From NCBI RefSeq assembly GCF_031198435.1, contig NZ_CP133548.1, positions 2,142,001 through 2,206,000 of the forward strand: a stretch of DNA of 64,000 nt, written 5' to 3'. The stretch is from Pleionea litopenaei. Lineage in GTDB: Bacteria > Pseudomonadota > Gammaproteobacteria > Enterobacterales > Kangiellaceae. Shown piece after piece: positions 16,577 through 25,185 of this stretch. Numbering within the stretch: the stretch's first letter is position 1; each line of letters starts with the position of its first letter. The notes under the pieces were generated by a model. That model made no database searches. It saw only the letters and a program-made list of their open reading frames with translations, and was not told where the DNA came from. Both the position numbers and the translations under genes were made by a program.

Positions 16577-17413
16577 CTAAGACAGAGAAATGGGATAAGT
16601 ATCACTCGCTACCGTCGCCGAGGCTTGTGCCCCCCAGGCGTGCCCAAACAAAGCTTCATAAGTTACCGGATAACTCGATTGCGAAGCTTTTATCGCGTCA
16701 TAAGCTTTGACTAATGATTGCCATTGCCCCTTGCTCATCAATCCCGTAGAGCGTCCACCGTTTAGGCTATTAGCACCAATACCTTTCAAGTCTTTGAGAA
16801 TGCCTTTGACCGTTTCATACTCGAACGTCAACGCTTCTCGATCCATGACCGGCTGGTAGAGACCACTCGATAACATAGCATCGCCGACATGGTGCATATC
16901 AAGAAAGTCATTCACATGTTGCCGTTGATCAACCCTAGAAAACGCGAGCTTTAACTCTTGCAAAGTGTCTGGACCTAGCGTCGAAAATAATAAGAGCCCG
17001 CTCGGTTTTAACACGCGAGAAAATTCCGTCATGGTCTTTTTTAGATCGAAACTCCATTGAAGCGACAAATTCGAAAAAAGTAAATCAACCGACTGATCAG
17101 AAAAAGGCAGCCTATCCATATCAGCTAATTCATACTGACACTTGCCAAACCAGCCATTATGATTTTTTGCCTGTGTTAACATGCCTGGAGCAATATCAAC
17201 ACCGCATACTCGCGCCCGTGAAAATCGTTTTTTCAACTTACGAGTAAACCAACCTGTGCCACATCCGATATCAACAATACACTCAGGTTTGATCTTCATC
17301 AGATCCAATCGCTCAAAAAGACGATCACCTATCTCTCGTTGCACAAAAGCGTACTCATCGTAAGTGCTCGCTGCCTTTGAAAAATTAGCTGCAATTTGAT
17401 GCTTATCGATCAT
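16577..17413 (-). CDS. bioC: Malonyl-[acyl-carrier protein] O-methyltransferase (intact copy)
   Basis: BioC methylates malonyl-ACP so that the fatty-acid machinery can build the pimeloyl chain. This full copy (278 residues) has the SAM-binding motif I VDIGCGTGWFTRKL (residues 47-60), a VCGVDIAPGM acidic loop, and the LFSNLSLQW and LLLFSTLGPDTLQEL segments typical of BioC. It follows a truncated bioH fragment whose reading frame overlaps its start by 11 bp; the intact bioH lies one repeat unit further upstream. The first ~47 codons belong to the tandem duplication, so an N-terminal remnant exists upstream. Confidence 0.95.
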   Translation of the reverse strand: MIDKHQIAANFSKAASTYDEYAFVQREIGDRLFERLDLMKIKPECIVDIGCGTGWFTRKLKKRFSRARVCGVDIAPGMLTQAKNHNGWFGKCQYELADMDRLPFSDQSVDLLFSNLSLQWSFDLKKTMTEFSRVLKPSGLLLFSTLGPDTLQELKLAFSRVDQRQHVNDFLDMHHVGDAMLSSGLYQPVMDREALTFEYETVKGILKDLKGIGANSLNGGRSTGLMSKGQWQSLVKAYDAIKASQSSYPVTYEALFGHAWGAQASATVASDTYPISLS

Positions 17414-17774
17414 TCATCTGCTCACCGTGTTGCAAAAACACTTTCAGTTCGTGACAAAAATCTGTCGGGTGCGATAGAAATGGCGCGTGACTCGCTTTTC
17501 GGAAAACGGATTCTTCGCTACTCGGACTTAATTGCCCAATCTGTTGTGCCGCTTTGACGGGAACAAGTCCGTCTAAACGCCCATAAACTCTCAACCAAGG
17601 ATGCGATATATCAGCGGCTTTATCACGCAAATCCGTTTGGTTAAGAATATTCAAACCGCCTCGCAACGCTTTAAGAGACGGCTGGCCATGAATAAACACG
17701 GACTCTTTCAAGCGCTGAATATCTTCTTTTTGTGTTGGACTGCCCATCGTTTGAATGGCCAAAAAACAATACAC
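17403..17774 (-). pseudogene. bioH: Truncated bioH 3' remnant
   Basis: This frame (GTG at 17774, 123 residues) reproduces residues ~143 to the end of the intact BioH almost exactly, preceded by three codons from the joint. It keeps the Asp and His of the catalytic triad (GRLDG and ASHAPF) but has lost the nucleophile Ser81, so it cannot be a working esterase. A 1-bp difference near its end changes the tail to EQMNDR instead of EADE, so it overlaps the intact bioC start by 11 bp rather than 4. It may matter only for translating the downstream bioC. Confidence 0.92.
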
Positions 17775-17905
17775 TCAGGTTTGATCTTCATCAGATCCAA
17801 TCGCTCAAAAAGACGATCACCTATCTCTCGTTGCACAAAAGCGTACTCATCGTAAGTGCTCGCTGCCTTTGAAAAATTAGCTGCAATTTGATGCTTATCG
17901 ATCAT
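17708..17905 (-). pseudogene. bioC: Truncated bioC 5' remnant
   Basis: The frame starts with an ATGA overlap at the intact bioH stop and repeats the first 47 residues of BioC, through PECIV. It then crosses the duplication joint into another reading frame of bioH and stops after 18 unrelated residues. The break is immediately before the SAM-binding DIGCGTG motif, so no methyltransferase function can remain. It is the ancestral-style bioH/bioC junction, now leading into a remnant. Confidence 0.92.
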
Positions 17906-18684
17906 TCATCAGCCTCGCCGTGTTGCAAAAACACTTTCAGTTGGTGACAAAAATCTGTCGGGTGCGATAGAAATGGCGCGTGACTCGCTTTTCGGAAAAC
18001 GGATTCTTCGCTACTCGGACTTAATTGCCCAATCTGTTGTGCCGCTTTGACGGGAACAAGTCCGTCTAAACGCCCATAAACTCTCAACCAAGGATGCGAT
18101 ATATCAGCGGCTTTATCACGCAAATCCGTTTGGTTAAGAATATTCAAACCGCCTCGCAGCGCTTTAAGAGACGGCTGGCCATGAATAAACACGGACTCTT
18201 TCAAGCGCTGAATATCTTCTTTTTGTGTTGGACTGCCCATCGTTTGAATGGCCAAAAATCGGATTAGCGTACTCTCATAATCTTCATCTAACATTGTCAT
18301 AAAATTATTCATGACCTCAGATTTCATGGCAAAAGGCCAATCATCGGCTTGCGTAAAGCGCAAGTTGCTGGCGACCGTCACTAGTTTATCGACTCGATGC
18401 GGAGCATGCAGAGAAATTGCCGACGCAATTAGACCTCCTAGAGACCATCCTAAGTAATGGGCATTATCTGGGGCGACAGACAGCACTTGTTCGATAACTC
18501 GCTCTAAAGAATATTCACCATTGGGTAATGGGCTGCGGCCAAAACCAGGTAAATCAATATTCGTGATTCGAAAGTGCTCACTCAGCTCTGGATATAACGA
18601 CTCAAAAATTCCACCGTGAATCCCCCAACCATGAAGTAACACAAGATTAGGGCCTTGACCCAGCTGTTCAAAAAACGGTTGCAT
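17902..18684 (-). CDS. bioH: Pimeloyl-[acyl-carrier protein] methyl ester esterase (intact copy)
   Basis: BioH removes the methyl group that BioC added, ending chain growth at pimeloyl-ACP. The 260 residues form an alpha/beta hydrolase with LLHGWGIHGG (oxyanion region), Ser81 in GWSLGG, Asp207 in GRLDG and His235 in SHAPF. Length matches E. coli BioH (256). It lies 19 bp after bioF and overlaps the bioC remnant by 4 bp. Its last third is duplicated downstream. Confidence 0.94.
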   Translation of the reverse strand: MQPFFEQLGQGPNLVLLHGWGIHGGIFESLYPELSEHFRITNIDLPGFGRSPLPNGEYSLERVIEQVLSVAPDNAHYLGWSLGGLIASAISLHAPHRVDKLVTVASNLRFTQADDWPFAMKSEVMNNFMTMLDEDYESTLIRFLAIQTMGSPTQKEDIQRLKESVFIHGQPSLKALRGGLNILNQTDLRDKAADISHPWLRVYGRLDGLVPVKAAQQIGQLSPSSEESVFRKASHAPFLSHPTDFCHQLKVFLQHGEADE

Positions 18685-18703
18685 TGGTAAGAAGGTTACC
18701 TCT

Positions 18704-19879
18704 CTAGTCTTTGTTCTTTGCGATCAGTTTTGCCAGCGTCGTCACTAGCTGCTTGATTTGCGGCTCTGTGTGCTCGCGCGTAATGGTGATACGTAGCCGA
18801 CATTGATTTTGAGGTACGGTTGGAGGACGAATAACGCCGACCCAAAAGCCTTGTTGTCGCAACTTTTCACCCAAGGTCAAGCAACTGGATTCATCGCCTA
18901 CCAACAGGGGTTGTATCGCAGAGGTTGATGGCATCAACGGCAACCCTTCACTCTCGGCAGCATAACGAAAGTAAGCTATATTTTGCTGCAACTGCGTCAA
19001 CCATTGCGGATGATCACTCAAGCTCTCGATCGCAACGAGCGTCGTCAGTGCAGCCACAGGTGACAGCGCGGTGGTATAGACATAAGGCCGTGCGAACTGC
19101 TGTAACGCATCGATAACCACAGCGGAACCCGCTACAAATGCCCCAGCGCTACCAAGCGCTTTGCCAAACGTCCCCATTAATATCAATTGCTCAGAATGGT
19201 CTTGCCACAATCCTTCGGTTACCCCAACACCACGATGACCGACAACACCAAAGCCATGAGCATCGTCAACAATTAACGTTTTATTGTTCATTTCCGGCAT
19301 TGCTAAATATTGAGCAACATTTGCACTGTCGCCATCCATACTGAAAACACCATCGGTTACCACGCCGGTAAGCCGAAACTCGCCGCGTAATTGTTGTCGT
19401 AATGACTCATTGTCAAGGTGTCGAAAGCGACGATGCGTGGCGTCAGAAAATCGCCCAGCATCGATCAATGACGCATGGTTTAATTTGTCTTGTACGATGA
19501 GGTCAGCGCGTTCGAACAGCGTCGTCAACAAAGCTAGATTGGCCATGTATCCACAAGAAAAAAGCATGACTCTGGGAGCACCAATAAAGTTCTGTAATCT
19601 TTCGCACAGTGCTTCATGCTCTTCACTGTGGCCACAGATTAAATGCGAAGCCCCCGATCCCAACCCAGTGTACGAAAGTTGTTGCTGCACTTTCGCAATC
19701 AAAGACGGGTTACCGGCTAAATTTAAGTAGTCGTTGCTACTAAAATTTAGTAATGCTTGCCCGGCAACGGTAACTTGAGTTCCTTGCAAGCCACTGCGCG
19801 TTGCTACTTGCCGATATTGTTGCTGTGCGTGCCTTTGTTGTAAGCGCTGCTGTAATACCTGAGATAATGAATGACTCAC
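18704..19879 (-). CDS. bioF: 8-amino-7-oxononanoate synthase
   Basis: BioF condenses pimeloyl-ACP with alanine using PLP. The 391 residues show NYLNLAGNP, GSGASHLICGHSEEHEALE-like segments, DDAHGFGVVGHRG (PLP-binding aspartate/histidine) and MGTFGKALGSAGAF with the Schiff-base lysine, all standard for the family. The N-terminus is Gln-rich (QQRLQQRHAQQQY). It sits between bioB and bioH in the biotin operon, with about 55 bp after bioB. Confidence 0.96.
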   Translation of the reverse strand: MSHSLSQVLQQRLQQRHAQQQYRQVATRSGLQGTQVTVAGQALLNFSSNDYLNLAGNPSLIAKVQQQLSYTGLGSGASHLICGHSEEHEALCERLQNFIGAPRVMLFSCGYMANLALLTTLFERADLIVQDKLNHASLIDAGRFSDATHRRFRHLDNESLRQQLRGEFRLTGVVTDGVFSMDGDSANVAQYLAMPEMNNKTLIVDDAHGFGVVGHRGVGVTEGLWQDHSEQLILMGTFGKALGSAGAFVAGSAVVIDALQQFARPYVYTTALSPVAALTTLVAIESLSDHPQWLTQLQQNIAYFRYAAESEGLPLMPSTSAIQPLLVGDESSCLTLGEKLRQQGFWVGVIRPPTVPQNQCRLRITITREHTEPQIKQLVTTLAKLIAKNKD

Positions 19880-19934
19880 TCAATGCTCTCTTTAACACGG
19901 TTTAATGACCGATCTGACATCACACCGAAGCATG

Positions 19935-20993
19935 CTATACAGCAGCGTTGGTGAAGCGAACACCACCGATCTGATCGCTCTCTGGTAATACGGATGGAAC
20001 CGGCTCTTGCTCAACCTCACTACGCTGCTCAGGACGAATGCCCAAACGCTCAAACAAGGCGACATCGTCATTTTGTTGAGGATTGGCGGTTGTCAGTAAT
20101 TTTTCGCCATAAAAAATAGAGTTTGCACCAGCCATAAAACACAAGGCTTGCGTTTCATCACTCATGTCTTCACGACCCGCCGATAATCGAACATAAGAAT
20201 GCGGGAGCATGATTCTAGCGGTAGCGATCATTCGCACAAACTCAATTTCATCGAGCTTCTCCACATCCGCTAGCGGCGTTCCAGCAACCGCAACAAGCAT
20301 ATTAATCGGCACACTTTGCGGGTGCTCTGGCATATTCGCCAACTCCATGAGTAGCCCATATCGATCAGAAGCTTGTTCACCCATACCGATAATGCCGCCA
20401 CTGCATACATTGATACCAGCGTCTCTTACATTTTGTAGGGTATCTAGACGATCTCGATAGCTTCGCGTCGTAATGATTTTATCGTAGTATTCCTGCGACG
20501 TATCGAGGTTGTGATTGTAATAATCTAAGCCGGCATCTTTTAATTGCTGAGCTTGATCCTCATCGAGCATGCCAAGCGTAACGCAGGTTTCGAGACCAAG
20601 CGCTTTCACGCCTTTGATCATTTCAAGCACCACAGGAAAGTCTTTACCACGTGGCGAACGCCAAGCCGCGCCCATGCAAAAACGTGTTGCGCCGGTTTCT
20701 TTCGCCTTCTTGGCATTACTCAAAACTTCTTCAAGAGCCATTAACTGCTCTTTACTGAGACCCGTATTGTAATGACCACTTTGCGGACAATAGGCGCAGT
20801 CTTCAGGACAAGCACCGGTTTTAATACTGAGCAGTGTTGACGTTTGCACTTCGTTCGGATTAAAGAAACGGCGATGAACCGATTGAGCATAAAAAATTAA
20901 GTCATTGAAAGGTAAGTTAAATATCTCTTTAACCTCAGCGAGGCTCCAATCGTGACGAATCACAGGTTGTTGTACATACTGTTCGATGTTCAT
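19935..20993 (-). CDS. bioB: Biotin synthase
   Basis: BioB is a radical-SAM enzyme that inserts sulfur into dethiobiotin. The [4Fe-4S] motif [10 protein letters not shown] is near residue 53, followed by SGHYNTG, and the [2Fe-2S]-binding region (SAGREDM) near residue 258. An upstream in-frame TTG at 21008 exists, but ATG 20993 gives the usual MNIEQYVQ start with GGGA about nine bases before it, so I chose 352 residues. It is the first gene of the bioBFHCD operon. No bioA is next to it, although bioA is often divergent from bioB in this group. Confidence 0.96.
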   Translation of the reverse strand: MNIEQYVQQPVIRHDWSLAEVKEIFNLPFNDLIFYAQSVHRRFFNPNEVQTSTLLSIKTGACPEDCAYCPQSGHYNTGLSKEQLMALEEVLSNAKKAKETGATRFCMGAAWRSPRGKDFPVVLEMIKGVKALGLETCVTLGMLDEDQAQQLKDAGLDYYNHNLDTSQEYYDKIITTRSYRDRLDTLQNVRDAGINVCSGGIIGMGEQASDRYGLLMELANMPEHPQSVPINMLVAVAGTPLADVEKLDEIEFVRMIATARIMLPHSYVRLSAGREDMSDETQALCFMAGANSIFYGEKLLTTANPQQNDDVALFERLGIRPEQRSEVEQEPVPSVLPESDQIGGVRFTNAAV

Positions 20994-21054
20994 CGGTAAA
21001 TTTCCCAATCTAGATATCCCTCGAAGTTTAAAACCTCAATCGCTTGAGTCAATC

Positions 21055-21098
21055 GTGATAACCGTCAATGCATTATAATCGAGAAGAAAGGTTAACAA
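21055..21098 (-). promoter_or_regulatory. Candidate bioB promoter with BirA-like half-sites
   Basis: On the minus strand TTGTTA (21098-21093) and TATAAT (21077-21072) are spaced by 15 bp. The -35 lies in TTGTTAACC, close to a BirA operator half-site, and an imperfect partner GGTTATCAC lies at 21063-21055. The half-site spacing (26 bp) is longer than the usual ~15-16 bp of BirA operators, so the operator reading is weak while the promoter is plausible. Confidence 0.4.
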
Positions 21099-21156
21099 GT
21101 GAGCATTTATTGACCATCTTAAACTTTTCAGAACAAGCTATTCAGAAATTAACGCG

Positions 21157-21540
21157 TTAAAACAGCCATTGCGCGAGAAAGAAAATACCCAACGAGAAAA
21201 AGGACACAATGGTCAGCTTAACTCCATTTTTGAGCTGCCGCTGTTGCCAAAAAATACACATCAGAGCAGCAAAAAAGAATGACAGGCTGGTTAAGCATAG
21301 CAACACCAATACCCACCAAAGTTCCAAAAGTCCGCTCGCGACCCAATTATTTAGCCAAACTGGCGGTTTCCCAATGATCACTATGATCAGTCGATAAGCA
21401 ACCGCGAGAAGAGTAAAGAGCAACAAGGTGATTCCCACCAAGTTGCCCAGCTGTTTTATTCGATACTCCACACTCGATCCTTTCCCATTACTCGACTCAA
21501 TCGGTGGCGTTAGCTGACACCGAGATCGTCTATTAGCCAT
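21157..21540 (-). CDS. Small integral membrane protein, unknown
   Basis: The protein has about three hydrophobic segments (LVGITLLLFTLLAVAYRLIIVII; LLELWWVLVLLCLTSLSFFFAALMCIFW; LTIVSFFSLGIFFLAQWLF) after a hydrophilic N-terminus. I do not recognise the family. The frame could open at 21591 (144 residues), but that leaves only 9 bp to the divergent comF, so the ATG at 21540 (127 residues) seems more likely; neither start has a strong ribosome site. It lies upstream of bioB on the same strand with a ~150 bp gap that carries the bioB promoter. Confidence 0.55.
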   Translation of the reverse strand: MANRRSRCQLTPPIESSNGKGSSVEYRIKQLGNLVGITLLLFTLLAVAYRLIIVIIGKPPVWLNNWVASGLLELWWVLVLLCLTSLSFFFAALMCIFWQQRQLKNGVKLTIVSFFSLGIFFLAQWLF

Positions 21541-21600
21541 TGTTAGACGTTGGCCAATTTTTAACACTAAGACACCTAACCACTTTACCATAGACTTTGT

Positions 21601-22320
21601 ATGTCGCTGAGAAGTTATCCATTTATGCAGGCGCTGCTGCCGCCAAGCAGTTGTGCGCTATGTCATCAAGCAATAACCAGCCGACGTTGGCTCTGCACGG
21701 CTTGCCATTCGTCACTTCCACAAGATAGGAGACACTGCTTATCTTGCTCGGCTCCAATAATAAACCGACATCAACAAACGCAGGAGTCACGGTGTGGGCA
21801 ATGCCTGATCAGCCCACCTTCGATTGACCGGTTGATAAGCGTGTTTGAATACGACTACCCTATTGATTGGTGGATAACTCAGTTTAAATTTCAACAAAAT
21901 ACTCGACTGGCCTCTTGGTTCGGTTTTCAAATTTTTCAAAAAATCATCTGCGACTCAGGGGTTAATGTCGACTGCTTGATTCCTATTCCCTTGCATTCAA
22001 AACGCTTAAAAATGCGCGGATTCAATCAATCTCAATTACTTGCCCGAAATTTGGCGAAACGTTTAAACCTGCCGTATCGCTTAACTTCAGTAAAACGAAT
22101 TAAACCTACTCAAGCTCAATCAGGTTTATCTGAAAATGCTCGCCGACGTAATCTAAATCAAGCCTTCTCGATCGTCGAGGCGGTCGCCCCGCGCATTGCA
22201 CTAATCGACGACGTTTATACCACAGGAAGTACCGTCAACTCCTTGGCCAAAGCATTTAAAGCAGCAGGATGCCGCTATGTTGAAGCCTGGGTAATTGCTC
22301 AAGCTCCGCGCAAGCGCTAG
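21601..22320 (+). CDS. comF: ComF family phosphoribosyltransferase-like protein
   Basis: This 239-residue ComF/GntX-like protein has an N-terminal zinc-ribbon with four Cys (CALCHQ..., CTAC, CLSC, CGQC) and a C-terminal PRTase fold with the PRPP loop IALIDDVYTTGSTV near residue 200. ComF proteins are linked to DNA uptake in naturally competent bacteria, but the molecular role is unclear, and the E. coli homologue GntX also acts without known competence. The divergent pairing with the bioB side is common in gammaproteobacteria (bioB/comF). Confidence 0.9.
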   Translation: MSLRSYPFMQALLPPSSCALCHQAITSRRWLCTACHSSLPQDRRHCLSCSAPIINRHQQTQESRCGQCLISPPSIDRLISVFEYDYPIDWWITQFKFQQNTRLASWFGFQIFQKIICDSGVNVDCLIPIPLHSKRLKMRGFNQSQLLARNLAKRLNLPYRLTSVKRIKPTQAQSGLSENARRRNLNQAFSIVEAVAPRIALIDDVYTTGSTVNSLAKAFKAAGCRYVEAWVIAQAPRKR

Positions 22321-22388
22321 CAGCAAAGACTTAGGGATCGACGGGTTATCTGTTACCATAGCGCCAGATTTTTCTGTTGAGAATTCAC

Positions 22389-23714
22389 GTGACCCAAAGC
22401 GAACGCTACCGACATATTTGGTCCATTGCCCTACCCATCATCGGTGGCATGATGTCGCAGAACATTTTAAATTTAGTTGATGCTGCAATGGTTGGCCACT
22501 TGGGGACCGCGCAGCTTGCAGCCGTGGGCCTTGCGAGTTTTATTAATTTTGTCGCTGCGGCTGCATTTATGGGTCTCTCTGCGGGAGTCCAAGCAATGGT
22601 TTCGCGCCGCATGGGAGAAGGACGAAAACAGGAGGCCGCCAATCCGCTCAATGGTGCACTAATTACCATCTTAGTGATTGCAACGCCGGTATCGATTGCA
22701 TTGATACTGAGTGCCGAAACGCTTCTGCAATGGCTAAACTCAGACCCAGAAGTTGTAGCCTATGGCAGTGAATATCTGCAAGTCCGTTTAGCAGCAATCA
22801 TGTTCGTTGGCATGAACTTCTGTTTTCGCGGTTACTGGAGCGCCATAAAACGCACGGGCTTCTATTTGCGCACGCTACTTATCGTACACACGCTAAACAT
22901 CCTCTTGAATTATGTGTTGATCTTCGGACGTTGGGGAATGCCTGAGCTGGGAGTGCAAGGCGCAGGGTTAGGGACTGCGATTGCGATGATGACTGGCACG
23001 CTCATTTATACGTACCTCGCGCTCAAACATACCCGAGACTTTGGCTTTGGATTGCATTTACCAAAACGTGAAACCTTAGCCACCGTCATTCGAATCTCGA
23101 TACCGTCTTCAATACAACAGCTGTTCTTTGCACTCGGATTTACCACGTTATTTTGGATCGTCGGTCAGGTCGGAACTCAAGAACTGGCAGCAGCCAACGT
23201 CTTAACGAACCTCACCCTCGTTGCCATTCTCCCCTGCATTGCATTTGGAATTTCTTCTGCGACACTTGTTGGCCATGCATTGGGTGAAGAAAAACCACAA
23301 GACGCTTATCGTTGGGCTTGGGATACCGTTAAGATTGCCATGTTGGTGGTGTTTGTTATCGGCTTGCCAATGATATTTGTTCCTCACGCCATCCTAAGCT
23401 TATTTTTACACCAACCAGAGGCATTAAATGTGGCCGTCTTGCCTCTAAGATTGGTGGGACTCGGCATTATGATTGATGCTATTGGCTTGGTTTTAATGAA
23501 CTCATTACAAGGTGCCGGCGCCACTAAAACGACCTTGTCTGTGTCACTGATTATGCAATGGCTTATATTTTTGCCCCTCGCTTATCTTGCGGGCCCCGTC
23601 GCTGGTTGGGGCCTTACTGCCATTTGGGTGATACAGTTTGTATACCGCGCTATTCAAGCCGCCATATACGCTTGGATTTGGAATAAACGCCAGTGGACGC
23701 TTATAAAACTATGA
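22389..23714 (+). CDS. MATE family multidrug efflux transporter
   Basis: The ~441-residue protein has twelve hydrophobic segments in two pseudo-symmetric halves and the MATE features IALPIIGGMMSQNILNLVDAAMVGHLG near the start and IPSSIQQLFFALGF opening the second half. Such transporters export cationic drugs and other compounds with Na+ or H+. GTG 22389, with GAGA just upstream, seems better than TTG 22377. The end overlaps the srkA start by an ATGA, so the two genes are translationally coupled, though no functional link is known. Confidence 0.9.
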   Translation: MTQSERYRHIWSIALPIIGGMMSQNILNLVDAAMVGHLGTAQLAAVGLASFINFVAAAAFMGLSAGVQAMVSRRMGEGRKQEAANPLNGALITILVIATPVSIALILSAETLLQWLNSDPEVVAYGSEYLQVRLAAIMFVGMNFCFRGYWSAIKRTGFYLRTLLIVHTLNILLNYVLIFGRWGMPELGVQGAGLGTAIAMMTGTLIYTYLALKHTRDFGFGLHLPKRETLATVIRISIPSSIQQLFFALGFTTLFWIVGQVGTQELAAANVLTNLTLVAILPCIAFGISSATLVGHALGEEKPQDAYRWAWDTVKIAMLVVFVIGLPMIFVPHAILSLFLHQPEALNVAVLPLRLVGLGIMIDAIGLVLMNSLQGAGATKTTLSVSLIMQWLIFLPLAYLAGPVAGWGLTAIWVIQFVYRAIQAAIYAWIWNKRQWTLIKL

Positions 23715-24721
23715 CGCAATCAGCTAATGACTCGGCAACCAATGCCGCATTTTATCAACTGGATCCCGATACTCTGCTGGATGCTTTAGAGAGTATTGGC
23801 GTCATGGCAGAAGCAGCGCTATTACCGTTAAACAGCTATGAAAACCGGGTCTATCAATGCCGTACGGAAGATGGTGAAAAATTTGTGGTAAAGTTCTATC
23901 GTCCACAGCGCTGGAGTGAGCAACAGATCCTTGAAGAACATCAGTTTAGTCTCGAGCTGGCTGACGACGATATCCCTGTGGTGGCTCCCTCTCTCATCAA
24001 TGGAACAACGCTACATCGTTATCACGGCTTTCGGTTTGCTATTTTCGCTAATCGGGGTGGTCGAACACCAAATTTAGACGACTTCGATACCTTAACTTGG
24101 CTTGGTCGATTTATCGCGCGTATTCACACCCGTGGCAGTGCACAGCCTTACCAACATCGACTGAGCATTTCAGTGGACAGTTACTGCCGCGAGCCCTATC
24201 AATTTTTGGTCGATCAACAATTCATTCCTGACAGTCTTAAGGTTTCAATGGACAGTGTATGTCAGCCCTTGATCGATCTTTGCGAGCAACGTATGAGCTG
24301 CTGGTCAGATATCGAGTGGTTACGTATTCATGGTGATTGCCATCCTTCGAATGTCATGTGGACACCTGATGGTCCACATTTTGTCGATTTAGATGACTCG
24401 AGAATGGGGCCTGCGGTACAAGACCTATGGATGCTCATTACCGGCGATGAAGAAACTCGAACTCAACAGCGCAATGCCTTGCTCGACGGCTATGAAGAGT
24501 TTCGAGAGTTCGACGACCGTGAACTCCATTTAATTGAACCCCTGCGCGCCTTACGCATGATTCATTACATGGGATGGTTGGCCAATCGCTGGGATGATCC
24601 AAGTTTTAAACACAACTTTCCTTGGTTCAACACTCAGCGCTACTGGGAAGATCAGCTGCTTAACCTAAAAGAGCAACTAGGAACTCTACAAAATGAGCCA
24701 ACGCCACAACCTTGGAATTAA
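23711..24721 (+). CDS. srkA: Stress response serine/threonine protein kinase (YihE/SrkA family)
   Basis: A 336-residue kinase of the APH-like fold. NSYENRVYQCRTEDG resembles the SrkA start, FVVKFYRP carries the ATP-binding lysine, HGDCHPSNVMW the catalytic aspartate and FVDLDDSRMGPAVQDLWML the metal-binding aspartate. E. coli SrkA counteracts the MazF-linked death response after stress. A GTG at 23693 is also in frame, but ATG 23711 overlaps the MATE stop as ATGA and gives the normal length. Confidence 0.92.
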   Translation: MTQSANDSATNAAFYQLDPDTLLDALESIGVMAEAALLPLNSYENRVYQCRTEDGEKFVVKFYRPQRWSEQQILEEHQFSLELADDDIPVVAPSLINGTTLHRYHGFRFAIFANRGGRTPNLDDFDTLTWLGRFIARIHTRGSAQPYQHRLSISVDSYCREPYQFLVDQQFIPDSLKVSMDSVCQPLIDLCEQRMSCWSDIEWLRIHGDCHPSNVMWTPDGPHFVDLDDSRMGPAVQDLWMLITGDEETRTQQRNALLDGYEEFREFDDRELHLIEPLRALRMIHYMGWLANRWDDPSFKHNFPWFNTQRYWEDQLLNLKEQLGTLQNEPTPQPWN

Positions 24722-24744
24722 ATTTTTTGAGTCACCCATGTTCG

Positions 24745-24984
24745 TTAAGATTGATTATGAGAACCATCACACATGGGCTGCTTTTTTGACGACTTACAAC
24801 CACAAAAAAAGACTTTGCGGCTGGCTTCAGCAACAAACTTCACCGGGGTAATTCCGGTGTCTTTATGTGAGCCATCACAAAATGGTTGTCGGCTGCTTTT
24901 TCCGCAAGCACACCAAAAATAACTTTTTCCCTCTTCAACTTCTACTGCAAACGGGCCATCACTTGCTCTGACTGGATCCACCAT
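24745..24984 (-). CDS. CDGSH iron-sulfur domain protein with two CDGSH motifs
   Basis: The 79-residue protein has two complete CDGSH motifs in tandem: CACGKSSRQPFCDGSH and CGCKSSKKQPMCDGSH. Each binds one [2Fe-2S] with three Cys and one His, as in mitochondrial CISD3/Miner2 and its bacterial relatives. It is likely a small cytosolic cluster-transfer or redox protein. It is alone between the convergent srkA and the upstream amtB operon, which ends with its own terminator. Confidence 0.92.
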   Translation of the reverse strand: MVDPVRASDGPFAVEVEEGKSYFWCACGKSSRQPFCDGSHKDTGITPVKFVAEASRKVFFCGCKSSKKQPMCDGSHNQS

Positions 24985-25071
24985 AGCTTTTTCTGCCTCT
25001 TGATATTTTGAACGATATTTTATCGACGTAAAAGGTGTATCTGCAGTATGGCAGTCGCCATGAATAAACTC

Positions 25072-25095
25072 AAAAAAAAGCCCCTCGAAAGGGGC
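25072..25095 (-). terminator. Intrinsic terminator of glnK-amtB
   Basis: GCCCC (25080-25084) and GGGGC (25091-25095) enclose a 6-base loop, and an eight-base A run lies on the plus strand to the left, giving a T run on the minus strand after the stem. It is about 90 bp after the amtB stop. Confidence 0.85.
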
Positions 25096-25185
25096 AACAC
25101 AGTCAGACTCGTTATATTATTATCGTTATAAAATTAGCGTTATAAAGACCACTGTTAAGCGTTTTAAAATCTCTTACTAAACTAT

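Larger units (their letters stand above)
17273..18257. repeat. ~492-bp tandem duplication spanning the bioH/bioC junction
   Basis: Plus-strand positions 17273-17764 recur at 17765-18257. Each unit contains the first ~47 codons of bioC and the last ~115 codons of bioH. The copies differ at only a handful of positions: a small cluster with a 1-bp indel near 17423/17915, C/G at the LKVF segment and A/G near 17664/18157. The joint (GGCCAAAAAACAATAC) shows about one base of microhomology in an A run. Because the unit straddles the gene boundary, one intact bioH and one intact bioC remain. Confidence 0.97.

Noticed and set aside
17403-17905. Two short intact-looking genes between bioH and bioC
   Set aside because: Each is a copy of part of a neighbouring gene joined at the duplication boundary. 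Key residues (BioH Ser81, BioC SAM motif) are missing, so they are treated as remnants.
21009-21156. bioA fragment upstream of bioB
   Set aside because: No aminotransferase motif is visible; the stretch is promoter-like.
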